This document shows positions 1-5,715 of a DNA stretch of 16,548 nt, in pieces. The notes beneath the pieces were generated by a model. It made no database searches. It saw only the letters and a program-made list of their open reading frames with translations, and was not told the origin of the DNA. This stretch comes from Deltaproteobacteria bacterium (GTDB lineage Bacteria; Desulfobacterota; Dissulfuribacteria; Dissulfuribacterales; UBA3076), in assembly GCA_021159445.1 (NCBI GenBank), contig JAGGRV010000535.1, positions 1 through 16,548 of the forward strand, written 5' to 3'. A program made the position numbers and the translations under genes. The first letter of the stretch is position 1; every line of letters starts with the position of its first letter.

Positions 1-150
1 AAATCTCAATTAATATTAGTGGGTTACGCTCTATATCAAACTGAACCAGTGCCCATATTAACAACAGCCATATAAAACATTTCAGAAAAATATACACGAC
101 TGGTGCAAGATCGCATAGGCCTTCATCTCCTTGCTTTTCCGTAGCCAGCC

Positions 151-190
151 TTGCGAACCTCTTCTTTAAGATATAATATATCTTATATCT
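151..190 (+). promoter_or_regulatory. Probable promoter/operator of the first mazEF pair
   Basis: A perfect -10 hexamer TATAAT lies at 172-177. A weak -35, TTGCGA at 151-156, is 15 bp upstream, which is short. The -10 sits inside the 15-bp palindrome AGATATAATATATCT (169-183), and its right half TATATCT is repeated in tandem at 184-190. A palindrome over the -10 just ahead of a ribbon-helix-helix antitoxin gene fits the usual autorepression of such operons. The operator role is inferred from position and symmetry only. Confidence 0.5.
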
Positions 191-207
191 CTTGATGGAG
201 GAACGAA

Positions 208-444
208 ATGGAAAAGGTGCTTGTTTCTTTGCCTGATGATCTGGTGGCCCGAATGCGGACGATCATTCCAACTAGACAGCGAAGTAAAGTCCTCGCCAAA
301 TTGCTGGAAGAAGAGCTAAAAAAGCGAGAAAATGAGCTTTATAAATGCGCTTGCGAAGTAGATGCGGATGAAGCCCTCAACACAGAAATGGCCGATTGGG
401 ACACAACAGTAGGAGACGGAATTGAAGGATCTGAAACGTGGTGA
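208..444 (+). CDS. MazE-type antitoxin, ribbon-helix-helix (EndoAI-like)
   Basis: This 78-residue protein is the likely antitoxin of the adjoining MazF. Residues 3-42 read as a ribbon-helix-helix DNA-binding domain: a beta strand (KVLVSLPDDL), helix 1 (VARMRTII), then helix 2 (RSKVLAKLLEEELKKRE). The acidic, tryptophan-containing tail (ADWDTTVGDGIEGSETW) is what antitoxins of this type use to wrap and block the toxin. GGAGG at 197-201, six bases before the ATG, supports the start. The stop codon lies inside the toxin gene, a 23-base overlap that suggests translational coupling. It probably represses its own promoter through the palindrome just upstream. Family assignment rests on the pattern and on the MazF partner. 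Confidence 0.85.
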   Translation: MEKVLVSLPDDLVARMRTIIPTRQRSKVLAKLLEEELKKRENELYKCACEVDADEALNTEMADWDTTVGDGIEGSETW

Positions 445-751
445 TGTTTATTGGGTTAATCTCGATCCGACAAGAGGCTCTGAAATTCGCAAAACAAGGC
501 CCTGTGTTCTCGTAGGAGCGACACCCATCAACAAAGCAAGACGAACTATCATTGTTGTACCTCTTTCATCCTCCGGAGTGCCCAGACCACCTCTAACCGT
601 TCCTGTCAACTGTCTTGGGAAACAGGCATTAGCAGTTTGTGATCAGATACGCGCAATAGATAAAACTCGTCTTGTTAAACGTGCGGAGTCTCTTGGAAAG
701 GAAGATTTGGCCGAACTCGACAAAGGTCTTCGCCAGGTCCTATCGCTCTGA
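422..751 (+). CDS. mazF: MazF/PemK-family endoribonuclease toxin
   Basis: This 109-residue protein matches the MazF (PemK-like) mRNA interferase fold: RGDVYWVNLDPTRGSEIRKT, then RPCVLV, VVPLSSS, VCDQIRAIDKTRL and a C-terminal helix. These are the conserved strands and active-site loops of the family, which cleaves single-stranded RNA at short motifs. The start is TTG at 422. It is supported by AGGAG at 411-415 six bases upstream, and no in-frame ATG precedes the conserved domain. The length is typical and nothing appears broken. It overlaps its antitoxin gene and would be freed when the labile antitoxin is degraded. It differs clearly from the second MazF in this window, so the two are not a recent duplication. 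Cleavage specificity cannot be read from sequence. Confidence 0.92.
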   Translation: MKDLKRGDVYWVNLDPTRGSEIRKTRPCVLVGATPINKARRTIIVVPLSSSGVPRPPLTVPVNCLGKQALAVCDQIRAIDKTRLVKRAESLGKEDLAELDKGLRQVLSL

Positions 752-918
752 CTGAAGAAAGGGATCTTGCGGCGCAATTGTGAGGATTATCATATGCCTC
801 TAGCAACATCCCTCGTGATCCGTGTGTACTGCATGGAGTAAGCGCACTCCCAATCTGCCGGCAGCTTGGGCCACATTGTTGGCAGGCAGGAACAGGGCCG
901 GGCTGTCGCTGTTATTTT

Positions 919-1260
919 TTATTCGCTTACTATCGTTCTGACTCTTGCCAGTGCGTCACTCGTTACGGTGTCCGGTGCTTTTTCGGCAAACTGAACGCCT
1001 CTTTCTATAAAGTCGATCATTTTCACTTGTTGACACAATACAACGCCCTTAATCATCTTTCCATTAAGCAGAACTTCAAAACCATGGCCTCTAACCCTGC
1101 TTGTGATCGGCGCAACCATAGCCAGCATAATTTTCTTATTGAAAGGAGATGGAGAAAGAACAAGGGCGGGCCTTTTACCCATTTGCTCATGCCCGGCTGC
1201 AGGATCAAAATTAGTCCACACAACATCACCGCGTTTTGGGATATACTTTTTTTTAACCAT
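919..1260 (-). CDS. mazF: MazF-family endoribonuclease toxin (second, E. coli ChpA-like)
   Basis: This 113-residue protein resembles E. coli MazF in layout: KYIPKRGDVVWTNFDP, AAGHEQMGKRPALVLSP, MVAPITSRVRGHGFEVLL, GVVLCQQVKMIDFIERG and a C-terminal helix. It should be a sequence-specific mRNA interferase neutralised by the MazE encoded upstream. I chose the ATG at 1260 because it overlaps the antitoxin stop by one base (TAATG), a usual coupling arrangement. A TTG two codons earlier (1266) is also open. The gene lies tail to tail with the first MazF gene, 167 bp apart, and that gap holds no gene I can support. All family landmarks are present, so it appears intact. Confidence 0.92.
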   Translation of the reverse strand: MVKKKYIPKRGDVVWTNFDPAAGHEQMGKRPALVLSPSPFNKKIMLAMVAPITSRVRGHGFEVLLNGKMIKGVVLCQQVKMIDFIERGVQFAEKAPDTVTSDALARVRTIVSE

Positions 1261-1520
1261 TACCAAACTTCATTGCCAACAGGTTCAGCGTTAAGCCATT
1301 CTTGATCTTCTTTGGTGAGCTTCATTGATCCGGACTTACACTGGCTAAGAAGTTCTTCAAGTTTATATTCCTTCTTTTCCTTAATAGGTGTGATAATGAT
1401 TTTACCGTTAACGGCCTCAACATTGACCTCTTGGTCAAGGTGTAAATCGATGGATTCAACTACGGCTTTTGGAATCCTCGTTGCTAGGCTGTTGCCCCAT
1501 TTTTTAATTATCATGCGCAT
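1260..1520 (-). CDS. mazE: MazE-type antitoxin, AbrB/SpoVT swapped-hairpin fold
   Basis: This 86-residue antitoxin belongs to the E. coli MazE type, not the ribbon-helix-helix type found at the start of the window. MIIKKWGNSLATRIPKAVVE is the hallmark start of AbrB-family MazE proteins, with the KWGNS and IPK elements of the DNA-binding swapped hairpin. The region VNVEAVNGKIIITPI completes that fold. The acidic tail (LTKEDQEWLNAEPVGNEVW) should bind MazF. An AGGG-like ribosome site seven bases upstream supports the ATG at 1520; the ATG two codons later is an alternative. The gene has a strong promoter of its own and is followed directly by the toxin gene. Confidence 0.9.
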   Translation of the reverse strand: MRMIIKKWGNSLATRIPKAVVESIDLHLDQEVNVEAVNGKIIITPIKEKKEYKLEELLSQCKSGSMKLTKEDQEWLNAEPVGNEVW

Positions 1521-1537
1521 AATTTAACCCTTCATTC

Positions 1538-1605
1538 AAAGTTTAAACATTATTTATACTTGGCAATATAGTATTTCAAAAAGCATGTGTCAACATTGTT
1601 TAAAC
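1538..1605 (-). promoter_or_regulatory. Strong promoter of the second mazEF, bracketed by GTTTAAAC palindromes
   Basis: Reading the minus strand, TTGACA (1593 to 1588) is followed by exactly 17 bp and TATATT (1570 to 1565), a near-perfect housekeeping promoter. The perfect palindrome GTTTAAAC occurs at 1541-1548 and again at 1598-1605, once on each side. With flanking bases the two form an 11-bp inverted repeat, AAAGTTTAAAC with GTTTAAACTTT. They are plausible operator sites for MazE autorepression, about 57 bp apart. The promoter is seen directly in the sequence; the operator role is inferred. Confidence 0.75.
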
Positions 1606-1686
1606 TTTTTTCAATTCGTCCAGGCTTTTTTATCTTCAAACCTTTTTGGTTCCTGATTACTTTGTTGGCAACTGTGGCAGGCTTAA

Positions 1687-1881
1687 TTGACCGTTTCTGA
1701 CACAAAAAAGTGCTTGGACTATGGGCTAAGGCATGGTTTCGGTATTGCCATGATTGAGGCTGGTGTACCTATTACCCTGGTTCGTGACCTCCTGGGCCAT
1801 GCCGACTTGAAAACAACGGAAATTTACCTTTCCGCTGTGGGCCGGGAGAAAAGGCATATTGTTTTAAAAGCCTGGGATTAA
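1687..1881 (+). pseudogene. Tyrosine recombinase (phage-type integrase), C-terminal remnant
   Basis: Only about 60 codons remain, but they match the catalytic C-terminus of tyrosine recombinases. YGLRHGFGIAMIEAGVPITL carries the catalytic Arg, LLGHADLKTT the second His, and EIYLSAVG the nucleophilic Tyr. The first His of the family's HxLRH box is Tyr here. The N-terminal core-binding domain and the first catalytic Arg are missing, and no matching frame was found in the bases before it. The TTG at 1687 is just where the open frame begins and has no ribosome site. This is best read as the stub of an integrase from a degraded island that may have brought in the neighbouring toxin-antitoxin genes. 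Confidence 0.8.
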
Positions 1882-1884
1882 AAT

Positions 1885-1916
1885 TTGACAATCATTATAA
1901 TGAACATTATAATGAT
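1885..1916 (+). promoter_or_regulatory. Consensus promoter with embedded tandem-palindrome operator
   Basis: TTGACA (1885-1890), 17 bp, then TATAAT (1908-1913) is a perfect match to the housekeeping consensus. Bases 1891-1902 and 1905-1916 form a perfect 12-bp inverted repeat with a 2-base centre. Each arm contains the 10-bp palindrome CATTATAATG (1893-1902 and 1905-1914), so two identical palindromic sites lie 12 bp apart and the second covers the -10. That is the classic layout for cooperative binding of ribbon-helix-helix dimers, and the next gene encodes such a protein. Autorepression is inferred. Confidence 0.85.
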
Positions 1917-1942
1917 AATATAAAAGCAAAGTGGGTAGTGGT

Positions 1943-2212
1943 ATGACAACAGCAGTAAAAACAGAACGAATCACCATACTAGGCACACCGCGATTTAAAG
2001 CTTTTTTAAACAGAGAAGCAAAAAAGGAAGGCAAGAGCCTTTCTGAGCTAGTTCGGCAGCGGTGCGGAGACAAGCCTCAAAATGAAGATGAAGAGTTGTT
2101 AGCAATTTTATTGAAAGAGGTTGGTGATGCAATGGCCAGGGCTGAGGTTTCTTTGGAAAAAGGATTGACCGATGCGGAACGGGTGTTAGCTGAAATAAGG
2201 AGCGCCGCGTGA
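1943..2212 (+). CDS. Small ribbon-helix-helix DNA-binding protein (possible antitoxin)
   Basis: From the ATG at 1943 the product has 89 residues. An in-frame GTG at 1931 would add four, and neither start has a good ribosome site. Residues 7-41 fit a ribbon-helix-helix domain: strand ERITILGTP, helix FKAFLNREAKKEGK, then SLSELVRQRC as the second helix. The remainder is acidic and helical (ELLAILLKEVGDAMARAEVS) and could be a partner-binding region. The operator directly in front suggests autoregulation. It overlaps the next gene by four bases (GTGA), so the two are made together. The arrangement mirrors a toxin-antitoxin or partition operon, but I do not recognise the pair as a named family. 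Confidence 0.75.
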   Translation: MTTAVKTERITILGTPRFKAFLNREAKKEGKSLSELVRQRCGDKPQNEDEELLAILLKEVGDAMARAEVSLEKGLTDAERVLAEIRSAA

Positions 2213-2400
2213 GCACAATAAAAGATGCTATATCGGCGATGAAAAAGGTCTTGTTGATGGTCGATAAAGTAGATCGTGCTGGAAAAGTGCTTACTGAGAT
2301 ATCCAGCGAGTTGCGCGATCACGACCGAAGATTAATCCGATTGGAAACGATGGCTGAAATTGCTAAAAATCAACCTCGATTAACGGCTGAACCAAAATAA
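2209..2400 (+). CDS. 63-residue helical protein co-transcribed with the RHH gene
   Basis: I do not recognise this family. The 63-residue product starts with GTG at 2209, overlapping the preceding stop by four bases, which points to translational coupling. Most of the chain looks helical. Residues 6-22 are hydrophobic-amphipathic (DAISAMKKVLLMVDKVDR). Residues 29-52 (the segment TEISSELRDHDRRLIRLETM and what follows) show heptad spacing of a short coiled coil rich in Arg/Asp salt bridges. There is no signal peptide or enzymatic motif. By position it could be the toxin or effector partner of the upstream protein, or simply an oligomerisation partner. Function is not assignable from sequence. 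Confidence 0.65.
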   Translation: MSTIKDAISAMKKVLLMVDKVDRAGKVLTEISSELRDHDRRLIRLETMAEIAKNQPRLTAEPK

Positions 2401-2423
2401 CGGAGTGGCCATGAAAGAGCTTT

Positions 2424-2450
2424 TTGACCGGTTTTGATTTACATTATAAG
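2424..2450 (+). promoter_or_regulatory. Possible promoter of the ABC transport operon
   Basis: TTGACC (2424-2429) and TATAAG (2445-2450) are separated by 15 bp, slightly short of optimal. It is the only promoter-like pair in the 107 bp between the small-protein gene and the ATPase gene. Transcription from here would begin a few bases before a 14-codon open frame that has its own ribosome site. Confidence 0.35.
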
Positions 2451-2459
2451 GTAAAGAGG

Positions 2460-2504
2460 ATGTTGAACAGTTTTATCCAAAAGCTAACTGCACAAGGTCG
2501 ATAA
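2460..2504 (+). CDS. Possible 14-codon leader peptide before the ABC operon
   Basis: AAAGAGG immediately precedes an ATG at 2460 that opens a 14-codon frame (MLNSFIQKLTAQGR). It ends with TAA at 2502-2504, three bases before the GTG of the ATPase gene. Termination that close to the next start could feed ribosomes onto the weakly marked GTG. The peptide has no run of a single amino acid, so classical attenuation is unlikely. It may also be chance. Confidence 0.25.
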   Translation: MLNSFIQKLTAQGR

Positions 2505-2507
2505 ATT

Positions 2508-3200
2508 GTGACACTTGTTACGGCAAAAGCACTTGAAAAAACGTATATCGCCGGCGACATCACTGTCAGGGCTATACGCGGAGTTGATTTTGTCATTGAG
2601 CCGGCTTCCTTTGTTTCTTTTGTCGGCCCGTCAGGAAGCGGGAAAAGTACTCTGTTGAACATGATTGGCTGTCTTGACCCTCCAACCAGCGGCTTTCTTG
2701 AAGTCGCCAGCCAGGATGTGACGCATCTTAGCTCAAAGGAATCGGCCCGTTTCCGGGGAGAGCATATTGGTTTTATTTTTCAGGATTTCAACCTAATTCC
2801 AGTACTTACTGTATTTGAAAATGTGGAGTATCCTTTGCAGATGGTGCAAAATTGGCCGAAGGAGAAACGGCGAAAACGGGTGCAGGAGTTGTTAAAATCC
2901 GTTGGAATGGCTGATCAGGGTGCTAAATATCCAAACCAGATCTCAGGCGGCCAGAAGCAGCGGGTGGCTGTGGCACGTGCCCTGGTTACTAATGCCAAAC
3001 TGGTGCTCGCCGATGAACCCACTGCCAACCTTGACAGTAAAACCTCCAACCGTATTATTGAGCTTATGAAAGATATGCGGGATGAATTCGGCACTACCTT
3101 TATCTTCTCCACCCACGACCCCAAGGTGATGAAAAACGCGGAAACTATTTTTACCCTGGAAGATGGCAGATGGGAAGGGGGAAGCCTTCAGCCTAAATAA
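2508..3200 (+). CDS. ABC transporter ATPase, LolD/MacB type
   Basis: This 230-residue ATPase of the LolD/MacB/FtsE class powers the adjoining membrane permease. All nucleotide-binding motifs are intact: Walker A GPSGSGKST at about 40-48, Q-loop Gln at 92, signature ISGGQKQ at 145-151, Walker B LVLADE at 165-170 with the catalytic Glu, and switch His 203 in STHD. The length is typical. The start is GTG at 2508 with a modest AAGG upstream; the domain begins at once, so no longer start is needed. The final codons (GGSLQPK and stop) fall in a 22-base sequence repeated before the third gene of the operon, so this tail is probably repeat-derived. The permease start follows 15 bases after the stop. 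Members of this class drive lipoprotein release or periplasmic extrusion, not import. Confidence 0.93.
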   Translation: MTLVTAKALEKTYIAGDITVRAIRGVDFVIEPASFVSFVGPSGSGKSTLLNMIGCLDPPTSGFLEVASQDVTHLSSKESARFRGEHIGFIFQDFNLIPVLTVFENVEYPLQMVQNWPKEKRRKRVQELLKSVGMADQGAKYPNQISGGQKQRVAVARALVTNAKLVLADEPTANLDSKTSNRIIELMKDMRDEFGTTFIFSTHDPKVMKNAETIFTLEDGRWEGGSLQPK

Positions 3201-3204
3201 CCTA
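3183..3204 (+). repeat. Simple repeat unit overlapping the ATPase 3' end
   Basis: These 22 bases match 4546-4567 at 21 positions (core AGCCTTCAGCCTAAA). Both copies end 11-13 bases before the start codon of the next gene. This copy supplies the last codons and stop of the ATPase gene. The reverse complement (AGGCTGAAGG) occurs at 4474-4490. Confidence 0.8.
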
Positions 3205-3215
3205 TTAAAAAAATT

Positions 3216-4460
3216 ATGTTTAGTGTCTTAAATCTTGCTATCCGCAATCTGCGGCGCTATAAGCGACGAACCTTGCTCACCTCTGTTTTGATCACCCTGG
3301 GAGTGGTGGCGGTGCTGCTTTTTGTTTCCGTGTCCGGTTCCTTCAAGGCCATGATGATCGGCCAGATCACAGATTCCATGCTGGGCCACCTGCAGGTACA
3401 CCGCAAGGGATATCTTGCCTCCATTGACAGCCTGCCCCTGGACCGTAACCTGAAAGGCAAACAGGTTGCCGAAGTAAAGGAAATCCTGGAAGGCAATGAT
3501 GCTGTGGAGGCCTATTCCATGCGGATTAAGCTGGGAGCCATGTTCAGCAATTTTTCAGAAACAACCAATATTCGGCTTAACGCGGTCAATCCAAAACAAG
3601 AGATGCAGACAGTCCCCATGCTTACTGATCGCATCATCAAGGGAAAAAAGGAAGGCCTCCTTGAAAAGGGAGAAATCCTTGTTCCTGAGCTCATTGCCAA
3701 GGGAATGAAGGTCAAGATCGGCGACACTATTGTCCTGGTTGCCACCAACAAGGATGGATCGGTGAATGGGCAGCCCTTTGTGGTACGCGGTATCCTGGAA
3801 GGCATTTCCGGGCCGGGCGGCCGGGATGGCTTGATCCATCTTGACGATGCCAGGACCCTGCTGCGTATCGAAGACAGAGAGATCAGCGAAATTTCCATAC
3901 GTTTAAAAAGCATGGGCCGGATGAATGAGGTGTTAGATCAGTTGAAGGACCGGCTTGGATCTATTAAAGACAAAATGGGCAAGCCGGTCTTTGAGGTGCA
4001 CACATGGGAAAAGCTTTCACCATTTTTCAATATCGCCGAGATGATTGACCTGATGACCTTTTTTATCAAAATCATGTTGGTAGCCATTGTTCTGGTGAGT
4101 ATAATGAATGTTATGATCATGGCTGTTTATGAGCGCATCAACGAAATCGGCACCATGGCTGCCATTGGGACTGTGCCGGGCAAGATCCTCTCCCTCTTTA
4201 TGGTGGAGGGTTTTTTGCTCGGCGTGTTCGGTACCTTGATAGGTGTTGTTATCAGCCTTATCACCATTGCCGGAATGAATACCGCCAAGATCAGTTTTGA
4301 TTTCGGACGCCAGAAAGGACTGCTGCTTTCTCCAACCATCGCCTTAAATGATGTGGTCACGGTTGCCTGCATTGTCATTGCCATATCTGTACTTGCCAGC
4401 CTGCAGCCGGCCTGGAAAGCTGCGAGAATGGATCCCATAACAGCCCTGCGCCATGTTTAA
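3216..4460 (+). CDS. ABC transporter permease, MacB/LolE-like
   Basis: This 414-residue inner-membrane protein has the MacB/LolC/LolE design. One N-terminal membrane segment (about 20-41) follows an amphipathic LAIRNLRRYKRRTLLTS stretch. A periplasmic domain of about 235 residues follows, then three C-terminal membrane segments of the FtsX domain (about 281-303, 325-353, 379-398). The family coupling region is visible (YERINEIGTMAAIG), as is the conserved end (PAWKAARMDPITALRHV). These transporters do not channel substrate through the bilayer. They couple ATP hydrolysis to movements of the periplasmic domain that extract lipids or lipoproteins or push periplasmic cargo. One permease gene is present, so the complex is probably a homodimer with two copies of the ATPase, as in MacB, unlike LolCE. 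Downstream lie a LolA-like carrier and an outer-membrane barrel. Confidence 0.92.
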   Translation: MFSVLNLAIRNLRRYKRRTLLTSVLITLGVVAVLLFVSVSGSFKAMMIGQITDSMLGHLQVHRKGYLASIDSLPLDRNLKGKQVAEVKEILEGNDAVEAYSMRIKLGAMFSNFSETTNIRLNAVNPKQEMQTVPMLTDRIIKGKKEGLLEKGEILVPELIAKGMKVKIGDTIVLVATNKDGSVNGQPFVVRGILEGISGPGGRDGLIHLDDARTLLRIEDREISEISIRLKSMGRMNEVLDQLKDRLGSIKDKMGKPVFEVHTWEKLSPFFNIAEMIDLMTFFIKIMLVAIVLVSIMNVMIMAVYERINEIGTMAAIGTVPGKILSLFMVEGFLLGVFGTLIGVVISLITIAGMNTAKISFDFGRQKGLLLSPTIALNDVVTVACIVIAISVLASLQPAWKAARMDPITALRHV

Positions 4461-4472
4461 GTTGGTAGGTGG

Positions 4473-4567
4473 AAGGCTGAAGGCTGAAGGGGGAAGGTAG
4501 AAAGCTGTTAGTTTTTAGCCCTCGTTTTCATACCTTCAGCCTAACAGCCTTCAGCCTAAACAACCTA
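4473..4567 (+). repeat. Inverted simple-repeat cluster inside the ABC operon
   Basis: The 120-bp gap after the permease gene is made of repeats. AGGCTGAAGGCTG (4474-4486) pairs perfectly with CAGCCTTCAGCCT (4545-4557). CTGTTAG (4505-4511) pairs with CTAACAG (4541-4547), giving competing stems. The right arm ends in the 22-base unit that also overlaps the ATPase 3' end. A hairpin here could separate or attenuate expression of the first two genes from the last three. There is no U-tract, so it is not a standard terminator. Confidence 0.75.
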
Positions 4568-4580
4568 AGGAGAGGAATTC

Positions 4581-4982
4581 ATGAAAATTAGAAGTACACC
4601 AACCATTATTGTTAATTTGGTTTTGTTCATTTTCTTTGGTCTTTCCATAAGCGCTTTTGCCGATTCAATGAAAATTGCCGTGGCCGCCACCGGCCCGGAA
4701 AAGGATGCAGCCATAAGCCAACAGGCCGGCAGAACCCCGTTTTTTCTGTTTTTTAATGACAAAGGTAATTTTCTTGAGGCCGTAGAGAATCCTTCCAGGG
4801 ATCGGTCTCGTAACGCCGGGCCAAACGCAGCTTTATTTCTTGCCGACAAAGGGGTGACGCTCGTTATCGCTGGTAATATCGGAAATAAAATGGAACAGGC
4901 TTTGAGGGACGATCAGATAGAATATATAGAAAAAACAGGAGCTGCCTACAGTGCGGTGCAAACAATTATTCAAGACCGTTAG
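4581..4982 (+). CDS. Exported dinitrogenase iron-molybdenum cofactor (NifX/NafY-like) family protein
   Basis: This 133-residue protein has two parts. Residues 1-27 are a clear signal peptide: basic start, hydrophobic IIVNLVLFIFFGL, and a SAFA cleavage site before DS. The mature part matches the FeMo-co biosynthesis fold (Pfam PF02579): KIAVAATGPEKDAAISQQAG, RTPFFLFFN, a degenerate central stretch, then LFLADKGVTLVIAGNIGNKM and a C-terminal SAVQTIIQ helix. Known members (NifX, NafY, the NifB C-terminus) are cytoplasmic carriers of iron-sulfur or FeMo clusters, so a periplasmic member is unusual. AAGGAG at 4567-4572 sets the ATG. It overlaps the next gene by 32 bases and lies within an envelope-transport operon, not near nif genes. 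It could be a periplasmic metal-cluster or small-ligand binder; its ligand is unknown. Confidence 0.8.
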   Translation: MKIRSTPTIIVNLVLFIFFGLSISAFADSMKIAVAATGPEKDAAISQQAGRTPFFLFFNDKGNFLEAVENPSRDRSRNAGPNAALFLADKGVTLVIAGNIGNKMEQALRDDQIEYIEKTGAAYSAVQTIIQDR

Positions 4983-5715
4983 CCGGATCATCGTTCCGGC
5001 AGTCATTTCCTTTTGTTTTTTCGGGACAGCCGCGGCCCTCGCCCTGGATGGCAATGATATCCTGCGCCAGGTCGATAAAAACATGCAGCCCCAGTCCTAT
5101 GAGATGTACCGGAAGCTGATCAACATAGAGCCCGATGGCTCAAAAAAGGAGTTTGTCCTTTACACGGTTAAAAAGGGACAGGACAAAATGGTGGCCTTGT
5201 TCCTCTCGCCGGCCAGTGAAAAGGGCCGCTCTACTTTACGCCTGGGCGATAACATGTGGCTCTACATCCCTAATGTGGGCAGACCGCTGCGTATCACCAG
5301 TCTGCAGTCAGTTGTGGGCGGGATATTCAACAATTCCGACATCCTGCGACTGGACTACAGTGTGGAATATAACGCGGAACAGATAACCGACCAGGGCGAC
5401 ACCTACCTGCTTGACCTGAAGGCCAAGTCCCCCTCAGTTGCCTATGACCACTTGAAGATGAAGGTGGATAAAAAGACATTTTTGCCAACCACCATTGAAT
5501 GTTATGCCATCAGCGGCATGCTGATAAAGACCCTGCACTATACGAAAATCAAAGATTTCGGCCAAGGCCTTATCAGGCCGTCAATGCTTGAGACAGACAG
5601 CCCGCTCCACAAGGGCTATCGGTCTGTAATGCTTTTTGCCAAAGTCAAGAAGAAAGAACTGCCGGACGAAGTGTTTACCCTCAATTACCTGTCCAAGGTT
5701 GATGAATTGCGATAG
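4951..5715 (+). CDS. LolA-like outer-membrane lipoprotein-sorting family protein
   Basis: This 254-residue exported protein has a signal peptide at residues 1-31 (basic start, IIVPAVISFCFFGTAAALA). The mature part has the LolA-like pattern: LDGNDILRQVDKNMQPQSYE, YTVKKGQDKMVALFLSPASE, RLGDNMWLYIPNVGRPLRIT, then a long beta-rich region. LolA/LolB folds are half-barrels that carry acyl chains. This matches the uncharacterised 'outer membrane lipoprotein-sorting' group (COG2834-like), often found beside ABC or RND exporters. The GTG at 4951 is the only start that keeps the signal peptide, and AGGAG nine bases upstream supports it. It overlaps the upstream gene by 32 bases and the downstream barrel by 14, indicating tight coupling. 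It probably ferries cargo from the MacB-like permease toward the outer membrane. Confidence 0.85.
   Translation: MRCKQLFKTVSRIIVPAVISFCFFGTAAALALDGNDILRQVDKNMQPQSYEMYRKLINIEPDGSKKEFVLYTVKKGQDKMVALFLSPASEKGRSTLRLGDNMWLYIPNVGRPLRITSLQSVVGGIFNNSDILRLDYSVEYNAEQITDQGDTYLLDLKAKSPSVAYDHLKMKVDKKTFLPTTIECYAISGMLIKTLHYTKIKDFGQGLIRPSMLETDSPLHKGYRSVMLFAKVKKKELPDEVFTLNYLSKVDELR

Noticed and set aside
752..918. Palindrome CTGCCGGCAG (855-864) as a shared terminator between the two mazF genes
   Set aside because: Short stem, no U-tract on either strand at the right distance, and no other support.
4581..4982. DsrE-like sulfur-relay protein instead of the FeMo-co family
   Set aside because: The order KIAVAATG, RTPFFLFF, LADKGVTLVIAGNIG fits PF02579, and no DsrE cysteine motif is present.
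5636..5701. Upstream extension of the outer-membrane protein to a TTG at 5636
   Set aside because: The extra 22 residues are basic and Cys-rich, read inside the LolA-like gene in another frame, and would bury the signal peptide that starts cleanly at 5702.
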